Shown here one piece after another: positions 15,871 to 24,757 of a stretch of 35,661 bases of DNA (position 1 is the stretch's first letter; each line of letters begins with the position of its first letter). Where the stretch lies: assembly GCA_947632265.1 (NCBI GenBank), contig CANROP010000004.1:1-35661 (forward strand). Direction: 5' to 3'. Under the pieces are notes generated by a model. That model was given only the letters and a program-made list of their open reading frames with translations. It made no database searches and was not told the origin of the DNA. This DNA comes from an uncultured Bacilli bacterium. Lineage in GTDB: Bacteria; Bacillota_I; Bacilli_A; RF39; UBA660. The translations under genes and the position numbers were made by a program.

Positions 15871-18462
15871 ATGGATAATGAAAATATAGATAAAAATGAA
15901 CAAGTGTTTGATAATAATACAAATGAAGAAAATTCAGAAACTACATCAAATTTAGATATAAAGGTAGATAAAGATTCTTTTGGAGGTTATTTTCACGAAC
16001 GTGATAGATTGGCTGAAAATAATATCGTTAACGAAGTAGAAACATCATTTCTAGAATATTCAATGAGTGTCATCGCATCACGTGCTTTACCCGATTTAAG
16101 AGATGGATTAAAGCCTGTACATAGAAGAATTTTATGGTCAATGTATAATTCTGGTTATACACCAGATAAACCTCATAGAAAATCAGCTAAAACAGTAGGA
16201 GAGGTTATGGGAAATTATCACCCACATGGAGATTCAAGTATATATGAGGCTATGGTTCGTATGGCACAGGATTTTAATCAAAGATATATGCTTATAGATG
16301 GACATGGAAACTTTGGTAACATCGAGGGTGATGGTGCAGCAGCGATGCGTTATACAGAATCACGTTTATCTAAAATTTCTCTAGAATTACTTAGAGATAT
16401 AAATAAAGATACTGTTGATATGGTTGATAACTTTGATGAATCATTAAAAGAGCCTGCTGTTTTACCTTCAAGATTTCCTAATATATTAGTAAATGGAACT
16501 ATGGGAATAGCTGTAGGTATGGCTACTAATATTCCACCACATAATTTAGGAGAAGTTATTGATGGTTGTGTAGCATATATAGATAATCCAGATATTGATA
16601 CACTTGGATTAATGAAATATATCAAAGGTCCAGATTTTCCTACAGGTGGAATTATTCTAGGAAATTCTGGCATAAAGCAAGCCTACGAAACAGGAAGAGG
16701 AACAATAACTGTAAGAAGCAGGGCATCTATAGAAGAAAATGATGGACATACTCAAATAATAATTACTGAAGTTCCATATGGAGTAAATACATCAGAGTTA
16801 AAAGATAAGGTAGCAGAGCTAGTTCATAATAAGATAATAGAAGGAATTTCAGATTATCATACTGATTTAAAAGAGGGAGTAAAAATAACAATCACTCTTA
16901 AAAAGGATGCAAATGCTCAAGTAGTTTTAAATAATTTATATAAACATACTGCATTTCAGACAAATTATGGAATAATTTTCCTAATGTTGGATGGTTTAAC
17001 ACCAAAGACATTACCTTTAAAACAAATTATATCTAAATATATAGATCATCAAAAAGAGGTAATTATAAGAAGAACTAGATTTGATTTAAATAAATCAGAG
17101 GCTAGAGTTCACATATTAGAAGGTTATAAGATTGCTCTTGATAATATTGATGCAGTTATAAAAATTATACGTGAATCTGAAACTGATGATATAGCTAGAG
17201 AAGCTTTAATGAATAGATTTAATTTAACTCAGATTCAAGCCGACAGTATTTTAGAATTAAAACTAAGAAGATTAACTGGATTAGAAAGATCTAAAATAGA
17301 AGAAGAATTAAAAAATTTATTAGAATTAATAGAAGAATTAAAGTCTATTTTAGCTAGTGAACAAAAAGTATTAGAGATTATCAAAAATGAATTATTAGAA
17401 ATTAAAAACAAGTATTCAGATGAGAGAAGAACTACTATAGATATGACGGCCATAGATTTTATAGATGATGAATCACTTATACCAGTTGAAGATTTAGTAA
17501 TAACTTTAACAAATAAAGGATATATAAAGAGAATTACTAGTGAAACTTACAAAACTCAAAATAGGGGTGGAGTAGGTATAAAAGGTATGAGTACGAATGA
17601 AGAAGATTTTGTTGAAAATATGCTTTCTATGACTACTCATGATTATGTAATGTTCTTTACAAATAAAGGAAAAGTCTATAGGATGAAGGGTTATGAAATA
17701 CCATTATTTAATAGACAGTCAAAGGGATTACCTATTATAAATTTATTGCCAATAGAAAAAGATGAAAAAGTAAATGTAATGTTAAAGGTATCTCCAAATG
17801 ATGAAAATGGCTACATAATTTTATGTACTAAAAAAGGTATTATAAAACGTACTTCATTATCTGAATTTGAAAATATAAGAACTAATGGTAAGATAGCAAT
17901 CACATTAAAAGAAAATGATGAATTAATATCTGCAAAAGTAACAAATGGCGATTCTGAAATTTTAATTGCTTCATCAAATGGAAGAATAATTAGATTTAAT
18001 GAGAATGAAATAAGGATTTTAGGTAGAACTGCTTCTGGTGTAAGAGGTATTGATGTTGGTGATGGAATAGCTGTCGGAATGGAGATTTCATCTGATGAAA
18101 GTGAAGTGTTAGTTGTAACAGAAAATGGTTATGGAAAGAGAACTAATACAGATCAATATAGAATTACACATAGAGGTAGCAAAGGTGTAAAGGCACTTAA
18201 TGTTACAGAAAAGAATGGAAATATTGTTTCATTTAAAATAGTAAATGGTACTGAAGATTTAATGATAATAACTGATAATGGAATAATAATAAGATTGTCA
18301 TTATCTCAAGTGTCACAAACAGGACGTGTTGCACAGGGTGTAAAACTAATTAATTTAAAAGATTCTCAAAAAGTAAGTATGATTACTTTATTAGAGCCAG
18401 AAAATAATGAAACTTCAATAGAAACTAATGAAGATACCGAAAATTCAAAAGAAGATGATTAG
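15871..18462 (+). CDS. gyrA: GyrA, DNA gyrase subunit A
   Basis: GyrA cuts and rejoins DNA and wraps it through its C-terminal beta-pinwheel. The catalytic tyrosine is Y161 ([10 protein letters not shown]). The quinolone region [15 protein letters not shown] has S122 and E126 at the positions matching E. coli S83 and D87, the usual susceptible Gram-positive state. The GyrA box QNRGGVG is at about 567-573, supporting gyrase rather than topoisomerase IV. The protein is 863 aa. Residues 1-48 form an acidic Asn/Glu-rich extension, longer than in B. subtilis or E. coli. The start has AGGAGGTG 3 bases upstream. The gene is followed by a terminator and the parS array. Confidence 0.96.
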   Translation: MDNENIDKNEQVFDNNTNEENSETTSNLDIKVDKDSFGGYFHERDRLAENNIVNEVETSFLEYSMSVIASRALPDLRDGLKPVHRRILWSMYNSGYTPDKPHRKSAKTVGEVMGNYHPHGDSSIYEAMVRMAQDFNQRYMLIDGHGNFGNIEGDGAAAMRYTESRLSKISLELLRDINKDTVDMVDNFDESLKEPAVLPSRFPNILVNGTMGIAVGMATNIPPHNLGEVIDGCVAYIDNPDIDTLGLMKYIKGPDFPTGGIILGNSGIKQAYETGRGTITVRSRASIEENDGHTQIIITEVPYGVNTSELKDKVAELVHNKIIEGISDYHTDLKEGVKITITLKKDANAQVVLNNLYKHTAFQTNYGIIFLMLDGLTPKTLPLKQIISKYIDHQKEVIIRRTRFDLNKSEARVHILEGYKIALDNIDAVIKIIRESETDDIAREALMNRFNLTQIQADSILELKLRRLTGLERSKIEEELKNLLELIEELKSILASEQKVLEIIKNELLEIKNKYSDERRTTIDMTAIDFIDDESLIPVEDLVITLTNKGYIKRITSETYKTQNRGGVGIKGMSTNEEDFVENMLSMTTHDYVMFFTNKGKVYRMKGYEIPLFNRQSKGLPIINLLPIEKDEKVNVMLKVSPNDENGYIILCTKKGIIKRTSLSEFENIRTNGKIAITLKENDELISAKVTNGDSEILIASSNGRIIRFNENEIRILGRTASGVRGIDVGDGIAVGMEISSDESEVLVVTENGYGKRTNTDQYRITHRGSKGVKALNVTEKNGNIVSFKIVNGTEDLMIITDNGIIIRLSLSQVSQTGRVAQGVKLINLKDSQKVSMITLLEPENNETSIETNEDTENSKEDD

Positions 18463-18490
18463 TTAATGTTTCACGTGAAACATTAACTGA

Positions 18491-18521
18491 AAGATTACAA
18501 TGTTATGTTGTAGTCTTTTTT
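18491..18521 (+). terminator. Terminator of recF-gyrB-gyrA operon
   Basis: The 10-bp stem AAGATTACAA / TTGTAGTCTT (one G-U), 7-base loop and T run lie between parS sites 1 and 2, 29 bases after the gyrA stop. Confidence 0.85.
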
Positions 18522-18683
18522 GTTAAGATTTTTCTAATGTTTCACGTGAAACATTAGAAAAATAATATACTGTATAAAGTTTAAAAACTTAATATATATT
18601 GAATTTGCTAATGGGAAATAAAATTTATTATATTGAAAATTAATATCAATGTTTCACGTGAAACATGATAAATACAAAAAAAT

Positions 18684-18712
18684 TTGATATTTTTTAATTA
18701 ATATAATATATT
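18684..18712 (+). promoter_or_regulatory. Promoter of the SRP RNA gene
   Basis: TTGATA (18684-18689) and TATATT (18707-18712) are 17 bases apart. The predicted start, about 7 bases later, coincides with the first base of the SRP RNA terminal stem. Confidence 0.6.
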
Positions 18713-18718
18713 AGTAAT

Positions 18719-18797
18719 GTGCAACATTTATATTTGAATCAGGTCAGAGTTGGAAGACAGCAGCCTTAAGAATCCCTAAATGTGTGCACTCTTTTTA
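18719..18797 (+). ncRNA. ffs: Signal recognition particle RNA (small bacterial type, 4.5S-like)
   Basis: The conserved SRP domain is visible: GGTCAG, a short stem closed by the GGAA tetraloop, then AGCAGCC (18742-18765), the Ffh-binding motif of all bacterial SRP RNAs. The ends close into a terminal helix: GTGCA + ACATTTA (18719-18730) with TAAATGT + TGCAC (18777-18789, one bulged G), followed by CTTTTT as terminator. At about 75 nt this is the short form without an Alu domain, unlike the long B. subtilis scRNA. Its location just before tadA and dnaX matches Bacillus synteny, where scr lies between tadA and dnaX. It is unusual in being nested between parS sites 3 and 4. Confidence 0.88.
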
Positions 18798-18813
18798 TAT
18801 TATGATAAGAAAC

Positions 18814-18954
18814 AATGTTCCACGTGAAACATATAAAAATAATTAATAATAGTAATGTTCCACGTGAAACATATAAAAATAATTAATAATAGTAATGTTC
18901 CACGTGAAACATATAAAGATAATTAATAATAAGTAATGTTCCACGTGAAACATT
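18814..18954. repeat. Tandem 40-41 bp repeats each carrying one parS
   Basis: Units begin at 18814, 18854, 18894 and 18935. Each is a parS core followed by an AT-rich spacer (ATATAAAAATAATTAATAAT in the first two, with a single change in the third). The fourth has only the core. The 40-bp period is close to four helical turns, so the sites face the same side of the DNA. Confidence 0.9.
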
Positions 18955-18973
18955 AATAGTAAGGAGCCAAATA

Positions 18974-19387
18974 ATGAATCAATATTACATGAATTTAGCA
19001 ATCATCGAAGCTAAAAAAGCAATAAAACATAACGAAGTTCCTGTTGGTGCAGTAATAGTAAAAAATAATAAAGTAATTTCTAAAGCATATAATAAAAGAG
19101 AAAGTAAAAAAAATTCAATAAAGCATGCAGAAATAATAGCTATTGAAAAAGCATGTAAAAAAATGAAAAATTGGAGATTAGATGATTGTATAATTTATGT
19201 TACTATGGAACCTTGTATGATGTGTTGTGGAGCAATTGAACAATCAAGAATAAAAAAAATTGTATATGGAATTGATAACCCTAATTATGGATTTACAAAA
19301 GAATTAAAAAATGTTGAAATAGTTTCAGATATATTAAAAGATAATTGTAGAAGTCTTGTTCAATCTTTCTTTAAAAACAAACGATAA
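18974..19387 (+). CDS. tadA: TadA, tRNA(Arg) adenosine-34 deaminase
   Basis: TadA converts A34 of tRNA-Arg(ACG) to inosine so that it reads CGU, CGC and CGA. The zinc-dependent deaminase motifs are H51-A-E53 and P80-C81-M-M-C84. The protein is 137 aa; the family is usually 150-165. The ATG has AAGGAG 7 bases upstream. It lies directly after the parS array and before dnaX, as yaaJ does in B. subtilis. Confidence 0.93.
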   Translation: MNQYYMNLAIIEAKKAIKHNEVPVGAVIVKNNKVISKAYNKRESKKNSIKHAEIIAIEKACKKMKNWRLDDCIIYVTMEPCMMCCGAIEQSRIKKIVYGIDNPNYGFTKELKNVEIVSDILKDNCRSLVQSFFKNKR

Positions 19388-19399
19388 GACTTTTTTTTT
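19351..19399 (+). terminator. Possible terminator after tadA
   Basis: AAGTCTT (19351-19357) pairs with AAGACTT (19386-19392), followed by a run of T. The loop is long (28 bases) and the 5' arm is coding, so this is uncertain. Confidence 0.4.
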
Positions 19400-19451
19400 G
19401 AATATTAAAAGTGTATAATATATGTATACTGCTAAGAATTGGGGTGAGTTC

Positions 19452-21125
19452 ATGTATCAGGCATTATATAGAAAATATCGACCTAAAAACTTTGATGATG
19501 TAGTGGGTCAAAAAGTAATAATAAAAACTTTAACAAATAGTATATTAAATAATAAAATAACGCATGCATATTTGTTTACAGGTCCTAGGGGAACAGGAAA
19601 AACAAGTATAGCTAAGATATTTGCTAAAATTGTAAATTGTGAATCACCAAATGGAATTATTCCATGTGATAAATGTGTAAATTGTACACAAACAAATAAT
19701 AAACAAAATACAGACATAATAGAAATAGATGCTGCATCCAATAATGGTGTAGATGAAATAAGGGAATTAAGAGATAATGTAAATTTAGTACCCTCATTTG
19801 GAAAATATAAGGTTTATATAATAGATGAGGTACATATGCTTACAACAGCAGCATTTAATGCATTACTTAAAACATTAGAAGAACCACCAAAACATATAAT
19901 TTTTATTTTAGCAACCACAGAACCTCATAAAATACCATCTACTATACTTTCTAGATGCCAAAGGTTTGATTTCAAAAAGATTAGTGTAAGTGATATAAAA
20001 ATAAGATTAAAATATATATGCGAGCAAGAAAATATCGCAATAGAAGATAATGCTCTAGATTTAATAGCTAATCTATGTGATGGTGGAATGAGAGATTCAA
20101 TAGGATTATTAGATCAAATTTCATCATATACATCTGATAAAATTACTGTAAACGATGTACATGACGTTTACGGGACTATAACTGATAAAGAAATATATGA
20201 CTTTTTAATTGAAGTGTTTAGTAATAATCTTAAAAATTCATTTGATTTAATTGAAAGTTATGATTCATCAGGCAAAAATTTAGTAAAAATAATGGAAAAT
20301 ATAATAGATTATTTAAAAAACGTACTTATATATTGTAATGCTTCAGAGTATTTTGACGATAATGAAATAAAAAAAATGTATTCTGATATATGTAATAAAA
20401 TAAGTGAAGAAAAAATATATAAGGCAATAGAAATTTTATTAGAATCTATAAAATCCAGCAAAAATACAAATAACACTAAATTAGTTTTTGAACTATCAAT
20501 TATAAAAATATTAGAATCTCAAAAACAAATAAAAATAGAAACAAATGTTTTAGAAAATGAACTAATTTTAGAAGAAACAAAAAAAATAGAAATACCTAGA
20601 GAAATAGAACAAAAACATATTGATGATACAGTTAAGAAAAAAATAGATGAATTAAAACAAATTAGAATAAATAATACATTATCTAAATTTGAAAAAAAAG
20701 AATTACAAGAATTTAAAGTAAAACTTGATCAAATAAGAGAAATGCTTATGGATCCTGAATATAGTTCTACAGTTTCTTTAATTCTTGATGGAGAATTAAA
20801 AGCAAAAGGTGACAAACATTTAATATTTGTTTATAAGCTTAAAAATTTAGAAGAAAATTTTAACTCATCTTTGTTAGAAATAGAAAAAGTATTAAAAAGG
20901 GCTTTTAACGAAGATTATAAGCCAATAGCGGTTACAGAAGAAGAGTGGAATCCAATTAAAATAGAATTTAACAAAAACATGAAAGAAAAAAATAATACAT
21001 ATGTATATAAAGAAGAAATTTCACTAGAAGAATTTTTTAATAATAAAAAAGAAGAAAAAATATTAGAAACTAAATCTGAAAATGAGATAGAAAAAGAATT
21101 TGCTGATATTATAGTTTATAATTAG
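19452..21125 (+). CDS. dnaX: DnaX, DNA polymerase III subunits gamma/tau
   Basis: DnaX is the clamp-loader ATPase that also connects the polymerase cores. AAA+ motifs: Walker A GPRGTGKT at 44-51, zinc cysteines C63, C72, C75 and C78, Walker B with DEVHML, and the SRC motif in LSRCQRF. The chosen ATG at 19452 gives the canonical MYQALYRKYRP start and has GGGGTGAG 3 bases upstream. An earlier in-frame ATG (19422) lacks a ribosome binding site and overlaps a TATAAT (19414-19419) that may be the promoter. The C-terminal half is Lys/Glu-rich and ends in a tau-like region. The length is 557 aa. Confidence 0.95.
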   Translation: MYQALYRKYRPKNFDDVVGQKVIIKTLTNSILNNKITHAYLFTGPRGTGKTSIAKIFAKIVNCESPNGIIPCDKCVNCTQTNNKQNTDIIEIDAASNNGVDEIRELRDNVNLVPSFGKYKVYIIDEVHMLTTAAFNALLKTLEEPPKHIIFILATTEPHKIPSTILSRCQRFDFKKISVSDIKIRLKYICEQENIAIEDNALDLIANLCDGGMRDSIGLLDQISSYTSDKITVNDVHDVYGTITDKEIYDFLIEVFSNNLKNSFDLIESYDSSGKNLVKIMENIIDYLKNVLIYCNASEYFDDNEIKKMYSDICNKISEEKIYKAIEILLESIKSSKNTNNTKLVFELSIIKILESQKQIKIETNVLENELILEETKKIEIPREIEQKHIDDTVKKKIDELKQIRINNTLSKFEKKELQEFKVKLDQIREMLMDPEYSSTVSLILDGELKAKGDKHLIFVYKLKNLEENFNSSLLEIEKVLKRAFNEDYKPIAVTEEEWNPIKIEFNKNMKEKNNTYVYKEEISLEEFFNNKKEEKILETKSENEIEKEFADIIVYN

Positions 21126-21139
21126 AAAGAAGGAATAAT

Positions 21140-21436
21140 ATGAATATGCAAGCAATGCTTAAACAAGCACAAAAATTACAAAGTGATATGATGAAAACTC
21201 AAGAAAAAATAAATTCTACTGAATTTACTGGAAAATCATCAATTGTCACAGTAAAAATGAATGGGAAAAAAGAATTATTAGATGTTAAAATTGATATTGA
21301 TACAATTGAAGCAGACGATGTTGAATTATTACAAGATATGATTATGGTTGCAATTAACGATGCAATGCAACAAATAGATAAAGAAATAGAAGATAAGATG
21401 GGAGCATACACAAAGGGTATGCCAGGGTTATTCTAA
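21140..21436 (+). CDS. ybaB: YbaB/EbfC family nucleoid-associated protein
   Basis: This small DNA-binding dimer is encoded between dnaX and recR in most bacteria. The 98-residue sequence has the family pattern: an N-terminal helix MNMQAMLKQAQKLQSDMMKTQEK, a central sheet (VTVKMNGKKELLDVKID) and a C-terminal helix ending in GMPGLF. The ribosome binding site is AGAAGGAAT. The last base of its stop codon is the first base of the recR start codon. Confidence 0.95.
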   Translation: MNMQAMLKQAQKLQSDMMKTQEKINSTEFTGKSSIVTVKMNGKKELLDVKIDIDTIEADDVELLQDMIMVAINDAMQQIDKEIEDKMGAYTKGMPGLF

Positions 21437-22050
21437 TGAAATATCCATCTACAATTTTAAATTTAATAGAATGCTTTAAAAAATTACCAGGAATAGGTGA
21501 GAGAACTGCTGAAAGATTAGCCCTTTCAATAATAAAAATGGATGATGATGTTGTATCTTTGTTTTCAAAATCACTTAAAGATGTAAAAACTAAAATTAGA
21601 AGATGTGAATGTTGCAACAATTTAAGTGAAGATAATCTATGCGAGATTTGTAAAGATAAAAGTAGAAATAAAAGTTTGCTTTGTGTTGTTGATGACCCTA
21701 AAAACGTAATATTATTTGAAAAATTAAATATTTTCGACGGGTATTATCATGTTTTAGATGGCTTAATTTCTCCAATAGATGGAATTAATCCAGAAGATAT
21801 AAATATAGATTCATTAATAAATCATGTTAAAAAAAATAACATAGAAGAGTTAATTTTAGCTCTTAAGCCTAGTATTGAAGGTGAAACAACATCTCTTTAC
21901 ATATCTAAGTTGTTAGATGATAGTAAAATTAAAATTACTAAAATAGCTCATGGAATACCTATTGGAGCAGACATAGACTATGTAGATTCTTTAACTCTTG
22001 AGATGGCACTTGAAAATAGAATGGATATATCCCCAAATAAACTTTCATAA
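21436..22050 (+). CDS. recR: RecR, recombination mediator
   Basis: RecR forms a ring on DNA and with RecF and RecO loads RecA at gaps. It has an N-terminal helix-hairpin-helix (KKLPGIGERTAERLAL), a four-cysteine zinc finger (C57, C60, C69, C72) and a Toprim domain beginning LLCVVDDPKNVILFE. The C-terminal Walker-B-like region has ALKPSIEGETTSLYI. The length of 204 aa is normal. It overlaps ybaB by one base. Confidence 0.96.
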   Translation: MKYPSTILNLIECFKKLPGIGERTAERLALSIIKMDDDVVSLFSKSLKDVKTKIRRCECCNNLSEDNLCEICKDKSRNKSLLCVVDDPKNVILFEKLNIFDGYYHVLDGLISPIDGINPEDINIDSLINHVKKNNIEELILALKPSIEGETTSLYISKLLDDSKIKITKIAHGIPIGADIDYVDSLTLEMALENRMDISPNKLS

Positions 22051-22088
22051 TAATTCATTCCAAACATAATATTAATTGGGTGGACTAT

Positions 22089-22277
22089 ATGATAAAGGTT
22101 ATATTTAAAATTATAAAACGAATTATAATTAGTTCTTTTTTTCTATATGCGTATAACTTATTAGTACAACCTATAGGATTAATAATACCTATGAATATTT
22201 TTACTATAGGTGCTATGGCAATATTAGGAGTTCCTGCACTTCTGTGTTTAATATTTATAATGATTTTTGTATATTAG
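22089..22277 (+). CDS. bofA: BofA-family small membrane protein
   Basis: This 62-residue hydrophobic protein resembles the C-terminal part of B. subtilis BofA, which inhibits SpoIVFB processing of pro-sigma-K during sporulation. Shared pattern: an Asn, a GLxIPxN loop (PIGLIIPMNIFTIG here, GLHIPINLVTT in BofA) and ILGVPALLCLIF (FLGLPGLAALVA). The first BofA membrane helix is missing and replaced by a short basic N-terminus. Position supports the call: bofA lies downstream of recR in Bacillus. The ATG at 22089 has GGGTGG 5 bases upstream; an in-frame GTG at 22080 would add three residues. Whether it regulates a protease here is unknown. Confidence 0.72.
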   Translation: MIKVIFKIIKRIIISSFFLYAYNLLVQPIGLIIPMNIFTIGAMAILGVPALLCLIFIMIFVY

Positions 22278-22287
22278 GAGTTGATTT

Positions 22288-23247
22288 ATGTTAGATGATT
22301 TTATTACAGAACAACCTATTGTTTATAAAACTTTAATAAATTCTGTAAAAAACGGTAAATATTCACATGCATATTTAATTGAAACAAATGGTTATTCAAA
22401 ATCATTTGATTTTTCACTTGCTTTTGCAAAATTTTTATTTTGTCCTAATAGCTATAGTAATAAATCTAAATGTATAAATTGCAGTCAGTGTTTAAATATA
22501 GATAAAAATGAATTTATAGAACTAAAGATAATAGAACCAGAAGGTCAGTGGATAAAAAAATCTCAATTAGAAGAATTACAACAAGATTTTTCTAAAAAAT
22601 CTGTTGTAGGTAACAAAAAAATCTATATAATAAATGGTGCGGAAAAATTAAATGTATCATCATCAAATTCACTTTTAAAATTCTTAGAAGAACCAGAAGA
22701 TGGTATAATAGCTATCTTGATTACTGAAAATAAATATAATTTATTAGATACTATTATATCAAGGTGTCAAGTTTTATCTTTGAATAAAAATAAGAATTTA
22801 TTATGTGAAAATACTTTAGTAAATATAGCTAGCGAATTTTACAATAATAAAAATGATATTGACTTATTTGTATCTGATGAAAATAATAAATTTAAATTGG
22901 AAAAAATCATAGAATTTGTTAAATATTATGAAGAAAATAAAGTAAAAACTTTAGTGTATATAAACAAATTATGGAGTGAATATTTTACAGAAAAAGAAGA
23001 CTTATATAATGCTTTTACATCTATTTTATTGCTTTATAAAGATTCATTAAATGATAAGTTAAATAAAAATATAGAAATATATAACGATTATTTAGATGTA
23101 TTAAAATATATTTCAAATAAAAATACAATAAATTCACTAATATCTAAAATAAATGTTATAATTGATTTGAGGGAAAAAATAAAATTTAATATTAATCCAA
23201 ATATGCTAATGGACAAGCTCATAATTGAATTAGAAGGATGTGAATAA
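22288..23247 (+). CDS. holB: HolB, DNA polymerase III delta' subunit
   Basis: Delta' is the stator of the clamp loader. The protein resembles the DnaX N-terminus (SHAYLIETNG) but has no P-loop lysine, as expected for delta'. Zinc cysteines are in CPNSYSNKSKCINCSQC, and the arginine-finger motif is in ISRCQVLSL. The length of 319 aa is normal. The ribosome binding site is AGGAGTTG. It precedes ricT with a 1-base gap between its stop and ricT's ATG. Confidence 0.92.
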   Translation: MLDDFITEQPIVYKTLINSVKNGKYSHAYLIETNGYSKSFDFSLAFAKFLFCPNSYSNKSKCINCSQCLNIDKNEFIELKIIEPEGQWIKKSQLEELQQDFSKKSVVGNKKIYIINGAEKLNVSSSNSLLKFLEEPEDGIIAILITENKYNLLDTIISRCQVLSLNKNKNLLCENTLVNIASEFYNNKNDIDLFVSDENNKFKLEKIIEFVKYYEENKVKTLVYINKLWSEYFTEKEDLYNAFTSILLLYKDSLNDKLNKNIEIYNDYLDVLKYISNKNTINSLISKINVIIDLREKIKFNINPNMLMDKLIIELEGCE

Positions 23248-23248
23248 C

Positions 23249-24040
23249 ATGATAGAAATAGTAGGAGTATCATTTAATCATAATAGTAAAGTTTACTATT
23301 TTTTACCAAATGATTTTAAACTAGAAAAAGGTACAGATGTAATAGTAGATACAGAAAGTGGATTACAATTTGGTACCATAGTTGTTGAAAATAAAAATAT
23401 ACAAGAGGACAAGATAAAATCTTCACTAGGTGAAGTAGTTAGAATTGCTACTACTAAAGATAAAGAGCAAAATAATGAAAATCAAATCGATTCTAAAAAT
23501 GCTTTAAAAAAATGTAAAAATTTAGTTGATAAGTATAATCTAAATATGGCTATTTTATCTGCTAGCTATACATTTGATAGAAATAAATTGCTATTTACAT
23601 TTTTATCTGATTCAAGAGTAGATTTTAGAAAATTAGCTAAAGAACTTGCTTCTATATATAAAACTAGAATTGAATTAAAACAAATAGGTGTTAGAGATAA
23701 AGCAAAAGAAGTTGGAGGATATGGAAGTTGTGGTAGAACATTATGTTGTTCTAAATTCTTGTGTGACTTTGATTCTGTATCAATAAACATGGCTAAAAAC
23801 CAAAATATTGCTTTAAATCCAACAAAAATAAATGGTTGTTGTGGTAGACTTTTATGCTGTTTAAAATATGAAGATGAGTGTTATAAAGAATATAGTAAGA
23901 ATTTGCCAAAAATAGGAAAAAAGGTAGAAACAGAATTTGGTGCTGGAAAAGTAATTAGTACAGATATATTAAAACAAAAATATAAAGTAGATGTAAAAGA
24001 TCATGGAATAGTAGAAGTTGATTTAAATGAAAGTAACTAA
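23249..24040 (+). CDS. ricT: RicT (YaaT), PSP1-domain protein of the RNase Y regulatory complex
   Basis: In B. subtilis RicT joins RicA and RicF in an Fe-S-containing complex that adjusts RNase Y cleavage and affects competence, sporulation and biofilm decisions. The cysteine clusters are clear: YGSCGRTLCCSKFLCDF and INGCCGRLLCCLKYE, in a PSP1 domain. The preferred ATG at 23249 gives MIEIVGVSFNHNSKVYYF (263 aa). An in-frame GTG at 23240 is too close to the AAGGA ribosome binding site. The gene lies in the holB-ricT-trmN6-rsmI order of Bacillus, except that yabA, which normally follows ricT, is missing. Confidence 0.93.
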   Translation: MIEIVGVSFNHNSKVYYFLPNDFKLEKGTDVIVDTESGLQFGTIVVENKNIQEDKIKSSLGEVVRIATTKDKEQNNENQIDSKNALKKCKNLVDKYNLNMAILSASYTFDRNKLLFTFLSDSRVDFRKLAKELASIYKTRIELKQIGVRDKAKEVGGYGSCGRTLCCSKFLCDFDSVSINMAKNQNIALNPTKINGCCGRLLCCLKYEDECYKEYSKNLPKIGKKVETEFGAGKVISTDILKQKYKVDVKDHGIVEVDLNESN

Positions 24041-24746
24041 TTATTTATTAGGATATAAAGATTTAAAAATAGTTCAAGATAATGAAATGTTTAACTTTTC
24101 ATTAGATTCAGTATTGTTACCTAATTTTGTTACATTAAATAAAAATATATCAAAGATAATGGATATAGGTTGTGGTAATGCACCAATACCTTTAATATTA
24201 TCTACTAAGACATCCGCAAAAATTTATGGAGTAGAAATTCAAAAGGAATCATATGAACTAGCACAAGAAACGATAAAAATAAATAACAAAGAAAATCAAA
24301 TTAAAATAATTCATGATGATATAAATGAATTATATAAAAAAATAGAAACAGATTCTTTTGATGTAATAACATGTAATCCTCCATTTTTTAAGTTTTGTGA
24401 AACATCAAATATAAATAAAAATGATTATAAAACTATAGCTAGGCATGAGGTCAAATTAAATTTATCTCAATTATTTAATATAGCAAAAAAATTACTTAAG
24501 AATAATGGGGTAATTGCTATAGTGCATAGACCAGAAAGGTTAATAGAAATATTATCAATAATGAAAGAAAACAACATAGAACCTAAAAAACTCCAATTTA
24601 TATATCCTAAAAAAAATATGGATGCCAATATAATGCTTATAGAAGGTAGTAAAAATGGGAAACCTGGTTTAAAAATCTTACCTCCTATATATACACATTT
24701 AGAAAACGGAGAATATACTGAGGAAATAAAAAAATATTTTGAATGA
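24027..24746 (+). CDS. trmN6: TrmN6 (YabB), tRNA1(Val) adenine-37 N6-methyltransferase
   Basis: This SAM-dependent methyltransferase probably modifies A37 of tRNA-Val. The SAM loop is DIGCGNAP at 46-53, and the adenine-N6 catalytic motif NPPFF is at 117-121. The start FSLDSVLLPNFV is typical of YabB. It overlaps ricT by 14 bases, so translation is coupled, and its TGA stop overlaps the region preceding rsmI. The length is 239 aa. Confidence 0.9.
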   Translation: MKVTNYLLGYKDLKIVQDNEMFNFSLDSVLLPNFVTLNKNISKIMDIGCGNAPIPLILSTKTSAKIYGVEIQKESYELAQETIKINNKENQIKIIHDDINELYKKIETDSFDVITCNPPFFKFCETSNINKNDYKTIARHEVKLNLSQLFNIAKKLLKNNGVIAIVHRPERLIEILSIMKENNIEPKKLQFIYPKKNMDANIMLIEGSKNGKPGLKILPPIYTHLENGEYTEEIKKYFE

Positions 24747-24757
24747 GAGGTGATATC

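Larger units (their letters stand above)
18467..18952. promoter_or_regulatory. parS: Array of seven parS sites (ParB loading region)
   Basis: Seven copies of the ParB-binding palindrome TGTTYCACGTGAAACA lie in 486 bases. Three read TGTTTCACGTGAAACA (18467-18482, 18538-18553, 18650-18665). Four read TGTTCCACGTGAAACA (18816-18831, 18856-18871, 18896-18911, 18937-18952). All match the B. subtilis parS consensus TGTTNCACGTGAAACA. No other CACGTG-centred parS is seen elsewhere in the window. The array is about 9 kb from oriC and all sites are intergenic. ParB would spread from here and load SMC. The ParB itself is not encoded in this window, because the adjacent ParB-family gene is Noc-like. Confidence 0.93.

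Noticed and set aside
18467-18952. CRISPR array
   Set aside because: The repeats are 16-bp parS palindromes with near-identical AT-rich spacers or irregular spacing, and there are no cas genes.
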